Assembly: GCA_003166055.1 (NCBI GenBank)
Contig: PMWR01000496.1
Location: 2,425-16,279, forward strand
DNA length: 13,855 nucleotides
Direction of reading: 5' to 3'
Source of the DNA: Acidobacteriaceae bacterium
GTDB taxonomy: Bacteria; Acidobacteriota; Terriglobia; Terriglobales; Acidobacteriaceae
Part shown: positions 6,499-13,855 of the stretch, piece after piece
Layout of the letters: every line of letters begins with the position of its first letter
Position numbering within the stretch: the stretch's first letter is position 1
Position numbers and translations under genes: made by a program
The notes under the pieces: model-generated
The model's input: the letters and a program-made list of their open reading frames with translations, nothing else
Database searches by the model: none
Told to the model about the DNA's origin: nothing

Positions 6499-9400
6499 CT
6501 AATCCTCATCGCCACTATCCGGCATGTCCTGCGGCATCTCTGCAAGGTTCACTTGCGGCAGGTGAGCGGCTTCAAGCTGGCGGTTCAACGCCGGCAGCAA
6601 GATCGTCTTTGTGTGCTCCCAGCGCTTCAGCGCCTCGGCCAGTTCCGCGCCTGCATGCTCGGCCGCCTTCACCTGCACAGCGGTCGGCGCCGCATCCGAC
6701 GATCCAACCTCCTGATAAAGTCCGGCCGACTCGCCCGCCGCGTCATCCAGCCCCGGCTCCGCCTCGCCACCACCCGGACTCCTGCGTCCGCTCAGCAGTT
6801 CGCCCAGTTCCTTGTCGACCTTCTCAATGGCCTCTTTGACAGCCGGCCCCGCAGTCTTTGCCGTTGCCGCCAACTGCTCCCGCGCCGAATGCACCTGCAG
6901 CGCCGCCGATGAGCCTTTCGTCACCATGGCAGCCAGCTTGCTCTCCTCCGCAAACAAGCTCGCCAGCTCAGCCGGTGTCGCATGCACCCTCGGGTCCATT
7001 TTCACCGTCAGCGGAGCAGTCAGCACCTTCCCCCCCGCCGTCAGACGAACTGTGTACGTCCCCGGCAGCGCATGCGGTCCCTCCGGCTCGCGCGGCGTGT
7101 CGTGCGGCACCGCCGAAATTGGATACGAATACCGCGTCGCAGTCGGGGTGGTGTAGCGCAAATCCCACACCCAGCGGTGCATGCCCGGCGTGCCCGGCAG
7201 CGTCTTCGGCATGCGCAGCCAGTACATCGGAATCAACTGCTTCTCAAGCTCCGCCAGCGTCGATTCAGGCGCGTCGGTGCTCGCATACTTTCGCACCAGC
7301 TTGCCGCTTGCATCGAGAATCTCCAGAGTCACCGACCCTGCCGTTCCCTCTTGCAGCGAGTAATCAATCGCCGCTCCATCCGGCGGATTCTCGCCCGCGG
7401 GCTCATCGATCGGAAGGGGCGTGTCGGAGTACGTGCTCCGCCGCGCCCGATAAGCCGCGCCCGGCTTGAACAGAAAAGCGGCATCTGCCTTCACCGCGCT
7501 CAACTGCCGCAGTGGAGAAATGTCATCCAGTATCCAGAACGACCGCCCATGCGTGGCCAAAATCAGGTCGTTGCCGTTGATCATAAGGTCGCGCATCGAT
7601 GTGTGTGGCAGGTTAAACTGCAACGGCTGCCAGTGGTCGCCGTCATCGAACGACACCAGAACCGCCGTTTCCGTGCCCGCAAAAAGCAGCCCCTTGCGCA
7701 CCGGGTCTTCACGCACGGTGTCCACCGGCGATCCATCTGGAAGCCCGGCCGCAATCGACTCCCAAGTCGTGCCGCCGTCATGCGTGCGGAACAGATACGG
7801 CTTCATATCGTCGATGCGCATCCGGCTCACTGACACATACGCCGTCTTATTGTCGAAGTGCGACGCGCTGATCTGCGTCACCTTGCTCCACGGCGTCAAC
7901 TGCGCCGGCGTAATGTTCTTCCAATTCTTCCCGTGGTCGTTCGTCACCCAGACAAAACCATCGTCCGTTCCCGCCCACAATGTGTCGATCGATTTGAACG
8001 ACGCCGCAACCGCGTAAATTGCACCCCGCCGTCTCGCCGCATCTTTTTCCGACAAGGCCGGTAGCGATGCAGGCTGTCCCGAGTGCTCACGGCTCAGGTC
8101 AGGGCTGATCTTCGCCCACGTCTTCCCGTAATCCTTCGTCTCGAACAGCACGTTCGCCGCGTAATACAGATCGTGCGCGTCAATCGGCGAAAACAGAATG
8201 GGCTCCGTCCGGTCAGACCGATACGCCGGGTCGCGCACCGGAATCGGCGTCACATCCTGCACCTGCCCTGTCACCATGTCAAACTTCGAAACCAGCGACC
8301 GCCCCGCTCCAAACACAATCTCCGGATGCAGCGGGTCCGGCGCCACATACCCATACTCAATCACGCCCACCGGATGCCACTCGCGGTACGTAATCTCGCC
8401 GTCGTTGCCGCGGCTCGATATGCACACTGAGCCGCTCTCCTGCTGCCCGGCGCATACCTGGTACGGAAATGTATTCGTCACCGCAACGTGATAAAGCTGC
8501 GCCGTCGGTTGGTTATACCACGAGCTCCACGTCTCGCCGCGGTTCACGCTCACCAGCGCGCCCTGGTCGCTCACCAGCAGAATAATGTCCGGATTCTCCG
8601 GGTTGATCCACAGGTTTTGATAGTCGTCCCCGCCCGGCGCACCGCGCAGGCCCATCCACGTCTTGCCGCCGTCCACCGACCGCATGGTCACAATGCTGGC
8701 GCTGTACACCACGTCGGGATTCTTGGTATCGACCTTCGCAATCGGCAGATCGCCGCCGCCGATCTTCAGCGCCGGCCGCGGATCGTCCGTCGCCTTATAC
8801 CAGCTCTCGCCCGCATCGTCTGAGCGATAAAAAGCCAGCCCCGCGCCTGAACCATAGCCGCTTTCGGCCTTCGTGGCAATTGTCGCGTAGAGCCGCTTCT
8901 CATCGCTCTGCGAGAGCGCCACCTGGATGTGTACCACGTTTTCCGGCAACCCCTTTGTCAGTTGCCGCCACGTCGTTCCGCCATCGGTCGACTTGTAAAG
9001 ACCACCCTTCGTCCCGTCGTAGGTGTTCGCATCTTCCCACGGCCCCAGCGTCTCCTGCCACATCGATGCATACACCACATCGGGATTGCTCGGATCGATC
9101 GCCACATCCGACCCGCCTGTATCCGCGCCCTTGTAGAGCACCTTCGTCCACGTCGCGCCGCCATCGGTCGAGCGGTAAATGCCCCGCTCCTCGTTCGGCC
9201 CATACGGATGGCCCAGCACCGCCGCGAAGAGTTTGTTCGGATCGCTTGGATCGACCGCCAGCGCCGGAATCTGCTGGCCCTCACGCAGTCCCAGGTGCTC
9301 CCAGGTCTTCCCCGCATCGGTCGATTTGTAAATCCCATCGCCTACGGAAAGGTCCGGCCTGTGCAGTCCTTCGCCACTTGCTACATACACTACGCTCGCG

Positions 9401-9762
9401 TTCGAAGGCGCAACCGCAATGGCTCCGATCGACTGCGTCTGCTGCCCATCGAAGATCGGATTCCACGTCCGCCCGTAGTCGTCGCTCTTCCACACGCCGC
9501 CGTCCACCTGGCCCACATAAAACACATTCGGCTGTCCCGGTACGCCCGTCGCCGCCCGCGTGCGCCCACCGCGGAACGGCCCGATCATCCGCCAATGCAT
9601 CTCCGGCAGCGGCGTCGTGGCATGCTCCTGCGAGCGCATCGTCGCAGGCGAAAGCGCCAACCCGGCAGCCACTCCAATGCAAATCAACGCGGTTTTCAAA
9701 GTGCGGGAGTTAGCAACGCGCTCAATCAAAGAACAGTAAATCGTACAGCGGGAAATCGTCAT
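6499..9762 (-). CDS. Secreted sortilin/VPS10-like Asp-box (BNR) beta-propeller protein
   Basis: A 1087-residue exported protein. The signal peptide is long, with a hydrophobic core TALICIGVAAGLALSPA (about residues 24-40) and likely cleavage near MRSQ-EH. From about residue 55 to 720 it carries eleven Asp-box motifs of the form S-x-D-x-G-x-T-W, for example KSDDYGRTW, KSTDAGKTW, RSTDGGATW, KSTDGGTTW, RSVDGGKTW, ETKDYGKTW and RTHDGGTTW, a pattern of sortilin-type propellers and sialidase-like folds. Two cysteines in CAGQQESGSVC may pair. The C-terminal third has a beta-sandwich-like part (VTLEILDASGKLVRKYAS) and a helical Ala/Glu-rich end. Such proteins are often annotated as glycosyl hydrolases, but no sialidase catalytic residues can be assigned here, so enzymatic activity is uncertain. 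The ATG at 9762 has GGAG 8 bases upstream and begins the signal peptide; the upstream extension to 9852 lacks support. It is divergent from the TonB-dependent receptor. Confidence 0.88.
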   Translation of the reverse strand: MTISRCTIYCSLIERVANSRTLKTALICIGVAAGLALSPATMRSQEHATTPLPEMHWRMIGPFRGGRTRAATGVPGQPNVFYVGQVDGGVWKSDDYGRTWNPIFDGQQTQSIGAIAVAPSNASVVYVASGEGLHRPDLSVGDGIYKSTDAGKTWEHLGLREGQQIPALAVDPSDPNKLFAAVLGHPYGPNEERGIYRSTDGGATWTKVLYKGADTGGSDVAIDPSNPDVVYASMWQETLGPWEDANTYDGTKGGLYKSTDGGTTWRQLTKGLPENVVHIQVALSQSDEKRLYATIATKAESGYGSGAGLAFYRSDDAGESWYKATDDPRPALKIGGGDLPIAKVDTKNPDVVYSASIVTMRSVDGGKTWMGLRGAPGGDDYQNLWINPENPDIILLVSDQGALVSVNRGETWSSWYNQPTAQLYHVAVTNTFPYQVCAGQQESGSVCISSRGNDGEITYREWHPVGVIEYGYVAPDPLHPEIVFGAGRSLVSKFDMVTGQVQDVTPIPVRDPAYRSDRTEPILFSPIDAHDLYYAANVLFETKDYGKTWAKISPDLSREHSGQPASLPALSEKDAARRRGAIYAVAASFKSIDTLWAGTDDGFVWVTNDHGKNWKNITPAQLTPWSKVTQISASHFDNKTAYVSVSRMRIDDMKPYLFRTHDGGTTWESIAAGLPDGSPVDTVREDPVRKGLLFAGTETAVLVSFDDGDHWQPLQFNLPHTSMRDLMINGNDLILATHGRSFWILDDISPLRQLSAVKADAAFLFKPGAAYRARRSTYSDTPLPIDEPAGENPPDGAAIDYSLQEGTAGSVTLEILDASGKLVRKYASTDAPESTLAELEKQLIPMYWLRMPKTLPGTPGMHRWVWDLRYTTPTATRYSYPISAVPHDTPREPEGPHALPGTYTVRLTAGGKVLTAPLTVKMDPRVHATPAELASLFAEESKLAAMVTKGSSAALQVHSAREQLAATAKTAGPAVKEAIEKVDKELGELLSGRRSPGGGEAEPGLDDAAGESAGLYQEVGSSDAAPTAVQVKAAEHAGAELAEALKRWEHTKTILLPALNRQLEAAHLPQVNLAEMPQDMPDSGDED

Positions 9763-9797
9763 GTGGGGAACTCCGGGGCGAAGCGAAGATGTATGCC

Positions 9798-9827
9798 ATC
9801 TTAAAGTGTCGCCGCCACTCGTCACAA
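9798..9827 (-). promoter_or_regulatory. Candidate promoter of the Asp-box gene
   Basis: On the minus strand TTGTGA (9827-9822) and TAAGAT (9803-9798) are separated by 18 bases and each matches 4 of 6 positions of the housekeeping consensus. Transcription would start near 9791, leaving a leader of about 29 bases that includes the GGAG ribosome binding site. This is a pattern match only. Confidence 0.35.
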
Positions 9828-9901
9828 TCCTTTTGCGATTTCGCCCTCGCAATTTGCAATATCAGCCGATCTCACAACGTGGAGCCCCTTCGCAGAAACA
9901 G

Positions 9902-9931
9902 TTGACGCAACACCACTCTTGCAACTATCAG
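9902..9931 (+). promoter_or_regulatory. Candidate promoter of the TonB-dependent receptor gene
   Basis: TTGACG (9902-9907, 5 of 6 consensus bases) and TATCAG (9926-9931, 4 of 6) are separated by 18 bases. The expected start near 9937 would overlap the purine-rich ribosome binding site AGGAAGAGG just before the GTG at 9952, giving a very short leader. That makes this call tentative. Confidence 0.3.
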
Positions 9932-9951
9932 TAAGGAAGAGGCCCATCCCT

Positions 9952-12900
9952 GTGAAATCCGCACTCGTTCTGGTGACGTTCTGTCTCGCAACCGCCGTGT
10001 CAATCGCCCAGACCCTCGGCGGTTCGCTGCGCGGCCTGGTTGAGGACAGTCGCGGCGCACGCATCCCTTCCGCCACCATCACCGTCCATCTCCGGCCCTC
10101 GTCGATCGCCCGCACCGCCTCCTGCGACGATCACGGCAACTTCCGCATGGACGATCTCCCGCCGGGAACCTACCGCGTGGCCGTCACCGCGCCGGGATTC
10201 GCCGATGCCATCGCCGATCTCGCCATTGAGATGAGTTCCGTCCGCGACATCACCGTGACCATGAAGCCTCCCGTCCTCGTGCAGTCCGTCGACGTGCAGG
10301 CGCAAAGCTCCTCCATCGCCACGCAGGCCATGGACCTCGCCAGCCAGGTTCACCAGAGCGTCATCACCAGCCAGGACCTTGAAAATCTCCCGCTCCCCGC
10401 GCGCAGCTTTGCCAATATCGCCTATCTCGCTCCCGGCACCGAACCGGTCGAACCCTCCGATCCCACCAAGGCCCGCATCACAGCCGTCTCCACCGGCGGA
10501 AGCTCCGGCCTCAACAACGAGCTCTCCGTCGACGGCGGCGATAACTCCGACGACTACATCGGCGGCTTCCTCCAGAATTTTTCGCCCGACTCCATTCAGG
10601 AATTCGCCGTTCGCACCTCGCAGGAAGATGCCGACACCGGCGGCACCACCGCCGGTTCCGTTGAACTCACCACCAAAAGCGGCACCAACGACTGGCACGG
10701 CGATGCCGCATTCTTCGAGCGCGCCGCCGACCTCAACGCCCGCTTTCCCATCGAGAATCCCGCGCCCAATCCCAAGCAGCCCTTCTCGCGGCAAAACTAT
10801 GTCGGCACCGCCGGCGGCCCCATCGAAAAGAACAAGCTCTGGACCTTCACGGCCTTCGAGGGCGTGCACGAAGACGCCAGCATCGCCTACAGTCCCGCCA
10901 ACGTCACGCAATTCGACGCGCTGGCCACGCTTGCCTCCGAAGGCCTGATTCCCGGCGTCCCTTCTATCACCGTGCCTGGGAATGTGCCCATCCCGTTTCG
11001 CGATTTTCTCGGGCTGGAGCGCCTCGACTGGTCCCAGTCCGCAAAGTCCCAGTGGAACCTACGCGGCTCCGCCGACAGCTACACCACCCACAACGACCTC
11101 GTCCAGCAAGGCACATTGCCCTCCACCGGCTTGCTCACTCACAACAACTACATGAGCCTCGTCATCGGCAACCAGTTCGCCTTCACTCCAAGGCTCCTCG
11201 GCCGCGCGCTCTTCAACGCCAGTGGCCTGCACCTCACGCAAACCCGCAACTCCGACCTCGACTTCGCGCTCGCCTTTCCCTTCAGTTCAACCTCGGCCAC
11301 CGTCTCCGGCTTTGAGACCTACGGCGACAATCAATTCGCCACGCCCATCACGTTCTTCCCCTCCGATCGCGACCAGGAAAAGTACCAGTTTCGCTATGAC
11401 CTGAGCAGCGAACAAGGCCGCCACGCCATCAAGTTTGGCGCCAACATCATCCATGAACCGGTCCTCGGTGGCGCGTTTCCGTCCAACACCGAGACCCTCT
11501 ATCAATTCCCGCAGAATCCAACCTACTACCTCGCCAACCCCGCCCAATTCACGGCCGACATGAGCGCCGGAGCCTCAACCTCCAACCTCGGCGGAGGCTT
11601 TTCGCAGGACATCCAGCGCCTCGCCTTCTACGCGCAGGACTCCTGGCAGCTCCCGCGTCGTCTCACCTTCAACTACGGCCTGCGCTACTCCACCACGTAC
11701 GGTTTGTTCACCGGCTCAGGCCGCAGCCAGATCGACAACCCCGGCTACATCACGCTGGCCGCTCTCGGCATTCCACTCGTGCACGGCGCCCCGCAGGACG
11801 ACCACAAGCAATTCGCGCCGCGCATCGGCCTCGCCTATGCGCCCGGCAGCAGTGGCGCCACTGTCCTGCGCGCCGGCTTCGGTCTCTACTTCAACGACCT
11901 CGCGCAAAACGGCTGGGCCACCGCATTTCAGGCCGTGAACACCGCGCCGGGCCCCTGCGTCGATCCGGTCGCCAATCCCGGCGGCACGGAGAACGCCGGC
12001 TGCGTTCCCGGCGCTTCAGCCGGAGGTGGCGCCAACCTGATCGATTCCGCCTACAAGACCCCTTACGCGATTCACGTCTCGGGCGGCATGCAGCACGCCT
12101 TCACCCGCAACTGGTCTCTCAGCGCCGACTACGTTCACGAGCAGGGCAACCATGCCTATCGCGCCTACAGCTACACCGGCGGCGTCAATCTCTTCACTCC
12201 GCAGTTCCCTCAAACCGATACAAACGACCAGGCCGCCTACGTCCCCAACGTCAACGTCTTCCACTCCGATAATCGATCAAGCTATAACGGCCTGCTCATT
12301 CATCTGCAAGGCGACGTGGGCCATCAATTCAACCTCATCGCCAACTACACCTTCTCCAAGGCGCAAACCTGGGGCTGCGTTCTAGGCGAGCTCTTCGATT
12401 ACGTCAACGGCGTCTGCAATCCCCTCGACGCCTTCGGTCCCGGCGATTACGGCCCCTCCGGTGAAGACGTCCGCCAGCGTTTCGTCTTTGCCGGCACCTG
12501 GCACGCAAAGGGCGGATTCGAAGTGAGCGGCCTGTCGCAGGCTGAAAGCGCGCGCCCCTTCACCATCACCACGGCAGACAACAGCACACGCATCTCCATC
12601 AACGGAATCCCCACGGAATTGGATCAGTTCCGCGGAACCCCCTACATCCAGACCGATTTGCGCGTCAGCCGTCCGTTGAAGTTCGGCGAAAAATGGACTG
12701 CAACCCCATTCTTTGAGTTCTTCAACCTCTTCAATCGCAACAACCCCGGCGCAAACTATGTGACCAACATCGCCACGCTACCGGTGCCGGCTGCACAGGC
12801 CGCAACCGGCAACGTCTCCGACATCTGCACCAACGCCGACTGCACCATGACCGCCCCAATCACCAGCCCCAACCAGCTTCGCGTTGCCGGCGGCGCATTG

Positions 12901-12975
12901 GGCGACTTCTTCGGCCCCGGAACCACGGTCGGCACTCCCTTCGCCGCCCAGGCAGGCGCCCGCCTGACCTTTTGA
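9952..12975 (+). CDS. Oar-like TonB-dependent receptor with N-terminal carboxypeptidase-regulatory-like domain
   Basis: Outer-membrane receptor of about 1007 residues. Order of parts: signal peptide (KSALVLVTFCLATAVSIAQ, cleavage near residue 20); carboxypeptidase-regulatory-like/Ig-type domain (about 22-105, with GLVEDSRGARIPSATITV and GNFRMDDLPPGTYRVAVTAPGF); plug domain (about 120-260, with LPLPARSFANIAYLAPG, NELSVDGGDNSDDYIGG and GGTTAGSVELTTKSGTNDWHG); then a large barrel with strand signatures such as FYAQDSWQLPRRLTFNYGLRYS and a final GARLTF ending in the expected aromatic residue. This architecture is expanded in Acidobacteriota; relatives are linked to uptake or export of large substrates, but the ligand is unknown here. 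Start: GTG at 9952 begins the signal peptide and follows AAGGAAGAGG by about 9 bases; an in-frame TTG at 9919 would precede the candidate promoter elements. Divergent from the Asp-box gene and most likely part of the same envelope function. Confidence 0.93.
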   Translation: MKSALVLVTFCLATAVSIAQTLGGSLRGLVEDSRGARIPSATITVHLRPSSIARTASCDDHGNFRMDDLPPGTYRVAVTAPGFADAIADLAIEMSSVRDITVTMKPPVLVQSVDVQAQSSSIATQAMDLASQVHQSVITSQDLENLPLPARSFANIAYLAPGTEPVEPSDPTKARITAVSTGGSSGLNNELSVDGGDNSDDYIGGFLQNFSPDSIQEFAVRTSQEDADTGGTTAGSVELTTKSGTNDWHGDAAFFERAADLNARFPIENPAPNPKQPFSRQNYVGTAGGPIEKNKLWTFTAFEGVHEDASIAYSPANVTQFDALATLASEGLIPGVPSITVPGNVPIPFRDFLGLERLDWSQSAKSQWNLRGSADSYTTHNDLVQQGTLPSTGLLTHNNYMSLVIGNQFAFTPRLLGRALFNASGLHLTQTRNSDLDFALAFPFSSTSATVSGFETYGDNQFATPITFFPSDRDQEKYQFRYDLSSEQGRHAIKFGANIIHEPVLGGAFPSNTETLYQFPQNPTYYLANPAQFTADMSAGASTSNLGGGFSQDIQRLAFYAQDSWQLPRRLTFNYGLRYSTTYGLFTGSGRSQIDNPGYITLAALGIPLVHGAPQDDHKQFAPRIGLAYAPGSSGATVLRAGFGLYFNDLAQNGWATAFQAVNTAPGPCVDPVANPGGTENAGCVPGASAGGGANLIDSAYKTPYAIHVSGGMQHAFTRNWSLSADYVHEQGNHAYRAYSYTGGVNLFTPQFPQTDTNDQAAYVPNVNVFHSDNRSSYNGLLIHLQGDVGHQFNLIANYTFSKAQTWGCVLGELFDYVNGVCNPLDAFGPGDYGPSGEDVRQRFVFAGTWHAKGGFEVSGLSQAESARPFTITTADNSTRISINGIPTELDQFRGTPYIQTDLRVSRPLKFGEKWTATPFFEFFNLFNRNNPGANYVTNIATLPVPAAQAATGNVSDICTNADCTMTAPITSPNQLRVAGGALGDFFGPGTTVGTPFAAQAGARLTF

Positions 12976-13010
12976 GTCAACCCACAATCCGTCGCAAGTC
13001 GAATGTTCCG

Positions 13011-13026
13011 CGTGATTTAGATCACA
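13011..13026 (+). promoter_or_regulatory. CRP/FNR-family operator, distal site upstream of the hydrogenase
   Basis: CGTGATTTAGATCACA has near-perfect dyad symmetry (GTGAT-4-ATCAC). It matches the CRP half-site pair TGTGA-6-TCACA at 9 of 10 positions and the FNR pair TTGAT-4-ATCAA at 8 of 10. The centre is 13018.5, about 180 bases before the hydrogenase start. A second small palindrome, TTTCGCCCGAAA (13027-13038), abuts it. Confidence 0.55.
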
Positions 13027-13062
13027 TTTCGCCCGAAACCCCGGAAATTTGGCCTTTACAAC

Positions 13063-13078
13063 TGTGATGCAGCGCACA
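13063..13078 (+). promoter_or_regulatory. CRP/FNR-family operator, proximal site upstream of the hydrogenase
   Basis: TGTGATGCAGCGCACA matches TGTGA-6-TCACA at 9 of 10 positions. The centre is 13070.5. If it acts at -41.5 as class II activator sites do, transcription would start near 13112, and the hexamer TACTTT (13101-13106) then falls in the -10 position. That hexamer is a weak -10 (3 of 6), and no good -35 is visible, as is usual for activator-dependent promoters. Confidence 0.45.
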
Positions 13079-13199
13079 GCCTGTCGTTATTTGCGATGCG
13101 TACTTTCGCTTCTGTCAGTCGGCGAAGTCCACCAGGCATCTTCATCGTGCTCCCCCCTCCTGGACCCTAGCCGAAACATGCGCACGGAGCGAGGTAGGC

Positions 13200-13855
13200 A
13201 TGGGTCAGTCAATTTGGAATTCGATGCAGCAGAAGGGCTACAGCCGCAGAGACTTTCTTCAGTTCTGCGCCGCGGCCGCAACGGTGGCTGGGTTCGGTCA
13301 GACAGGTATGGGCCAGGTCGTGTCGGCCTTCGAGAAAAAAGATAAGCCTGCTGTCATCTGGATGCACTTTCAGGAGTGCACCTGTTGCAGCGAGTCGTTC
13401 ATCCGGGCATCGCACCCCATCGTTCTCGATGTGCTGCTCAATGTCCTTGATCTGAACTACACCGAAACACTCATGGCAGCGTCCGGCTTCCAGGCCGAGA
13501 AGAGCCTCAACGACACCATCCAGAAGAACAAGGGCAAATACATTGTTCTCATTGAAGGTGCCGTGCCCACCGGCGACGACGGCGTCTACTGCATGATCGG
13601 CGGCAAGACAGCCGAATCGATCCTGCAGACCGTTGCCAAGGATGCGGCAGCGGTCGTTGCATGGGGCAGTTGCGCTTCCAACGGCTGCGTCCAGGCCGCC
13701 AAGCCCAATCCTACCGGCGCCACACCCATTCACAAGCTCATCGACAAGCCGGTCATCAACGTCCCCGGTTGCCCTCCAATTGCCGATGTCATGATGGGCG
13801 TAGTCACCCACCTGCTCGTCGTGGGCACGCCGCCCGCGCTCGACAGCCAGGGCCG
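13200..13855 (+). CDS. hyaA: [NiFe]-hydrogenase small subunit, six-cysteine oxygen-tolerant type (runs off the right edge)
   Basis: The electron-transfer subunit of a membrane-bound uptake hydrogenase; it passes electrons from H2 oxidation at the partner NiFe subunit through three FeS clusters. The first 218 codons are present with no stop. The N-terminus has a twin-arginine signal, SRRDFLQFC (15-23), followed by an Ala-rich hydrophobic stretch, so the folded heterodimer should be exported by Tat. Proximal-cluster ligands are visible: ECTCCSES with Cys60, Cys62 and Cys63, WGSCASNGC with Cys158 and Cys163, and VPGCPP with Cys191. Cys62 and Cys163 are the two extra cysteines that build the [4Fe-3S] cluster of oxygen-tolerant enzymes such as the Ralstonia membrane-bound hydrogenase and E. 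coli Hyd-1. In those the second motif reads CASWGC; here Asn replaces Trp. Start ATG 13200 has GAGG 5 bases upstream and begins the Tat signal. The medial and distal cluster ligands, membrane anchor and large subunit lie outside the window. Confidence 0.93.
   Translation, partial: MGQSIWNSMQQKGYSRRDFLQFCAAAATVAGFGQTGMGQVVSAFEKKDKPAVIWMHFQECTCCSESFIRASHPIVLDVLLNVLDLNYTETLMAASGFQAEKSLNDTIQKNKGKYIVLIEGAVPTGDDGVYCMIGGKTAESILQTVAKDAAAVVAWGSCASNGCVQAAKPNPTGATPIHKLIDKPVINVPGCPPIADVMMGVVTHLLVVGTPPALDSQG

Noticed and set aside
6982..7833. Arg/His-rich plus-strand open frame opposite the Asp-box gene, with a similar one at 8929-9804
   Set aside because: The Arg/Pro/His-rich composition is the antisense shadow of Asp-box repeat coding; no family resemblance.
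10000..10911. Open frame on the minus strand (303 codons), Gly/Ala/Val-rich, opposite the receptor gene
   Set aside because: Low-complexity composition mirrors the C-ending codons of the receptor on the other strand; no start context or domain.
12976..13010. Terminator after the receptor gene
   Set aside because: No inverted repeat of useful length was found between the stop at 12975 and the operator at 13011.
13209..13811. Minus-strand open frame of 200 codons over the hydrogenase gene
   Set aside because: The plus-strand frame from 13200 encodes an unmistakable Tat signal and cysteine motifs, so this is a shadow.

Overview
The window looks like a chromosomal stretch from an Acidobacteriota bacterium, probably of the Terriglobia (subdivision 1) kind. 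This is inferred from the protein families, not from a marker gene. The main clues are an Oar-type TonB-dependent receptor with an N-terminal carboxypeptidase-regulatory-like domain, a very long secreted sortilin/VPS10-type Asp-box protein, and C-rich wobble positions in those genes. No rRNA, tRNA, CRISPR array, insertion sequence or phage gene was seen.

Region 1 (1-4287, all on the minus strand) is a surface-polysaccharide segment. UDP-glucose 6-dehydrogenase (4287-2872) and a UDP-glucuronate decarboxylase/UDP-xylose synthase (2790-1834) form a two-step route from UDP-glucose through UDP-glucuronate to UDP-xylose. They are followed by a membrane O-acyltransferase (1808-669) interrupted by two in-frame stop codons, then a hairpin (614-648), and then the start of another sugar-nucleotide epimerase (137-1) that runs off the window.

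Region 2 (4288-6495) has a small secreted outer-membrane beta-barrel protein on the plus strand (4734-5330), preceded by a run of eight G. It converges on a secreted protein of unknown function on the minus strand (6495-5617). Each of these two genes has a terminator-like hairpin 30-40 bases past its stop.

Region 3 (5617-12975) is a divergent pair of units. To the left, a 1087-residue secreted Asp-box/sortilin-like protein is followed 3 bases later by the unknown secreted protein. To the right is the Oar-like TonB-dependent receptor. All three products are exported, and the arrangement suggests an envelope uptake or processing function; the substrate cannot be read from the sequence.

Region 4 (12976-13855) is the start of a [NiFe]-hydrogenase operon. 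The small subunit has a Tat signal and the six-cysteine proximal-cluster pattern of oxygen-tolerant membrane-bound enzymes. Its upstream region holds two CRP/FNR-type palindromes whose centres are 52 bases apart, about five helical turns. The large subunit and accessory genes would lie beyond the right edge.
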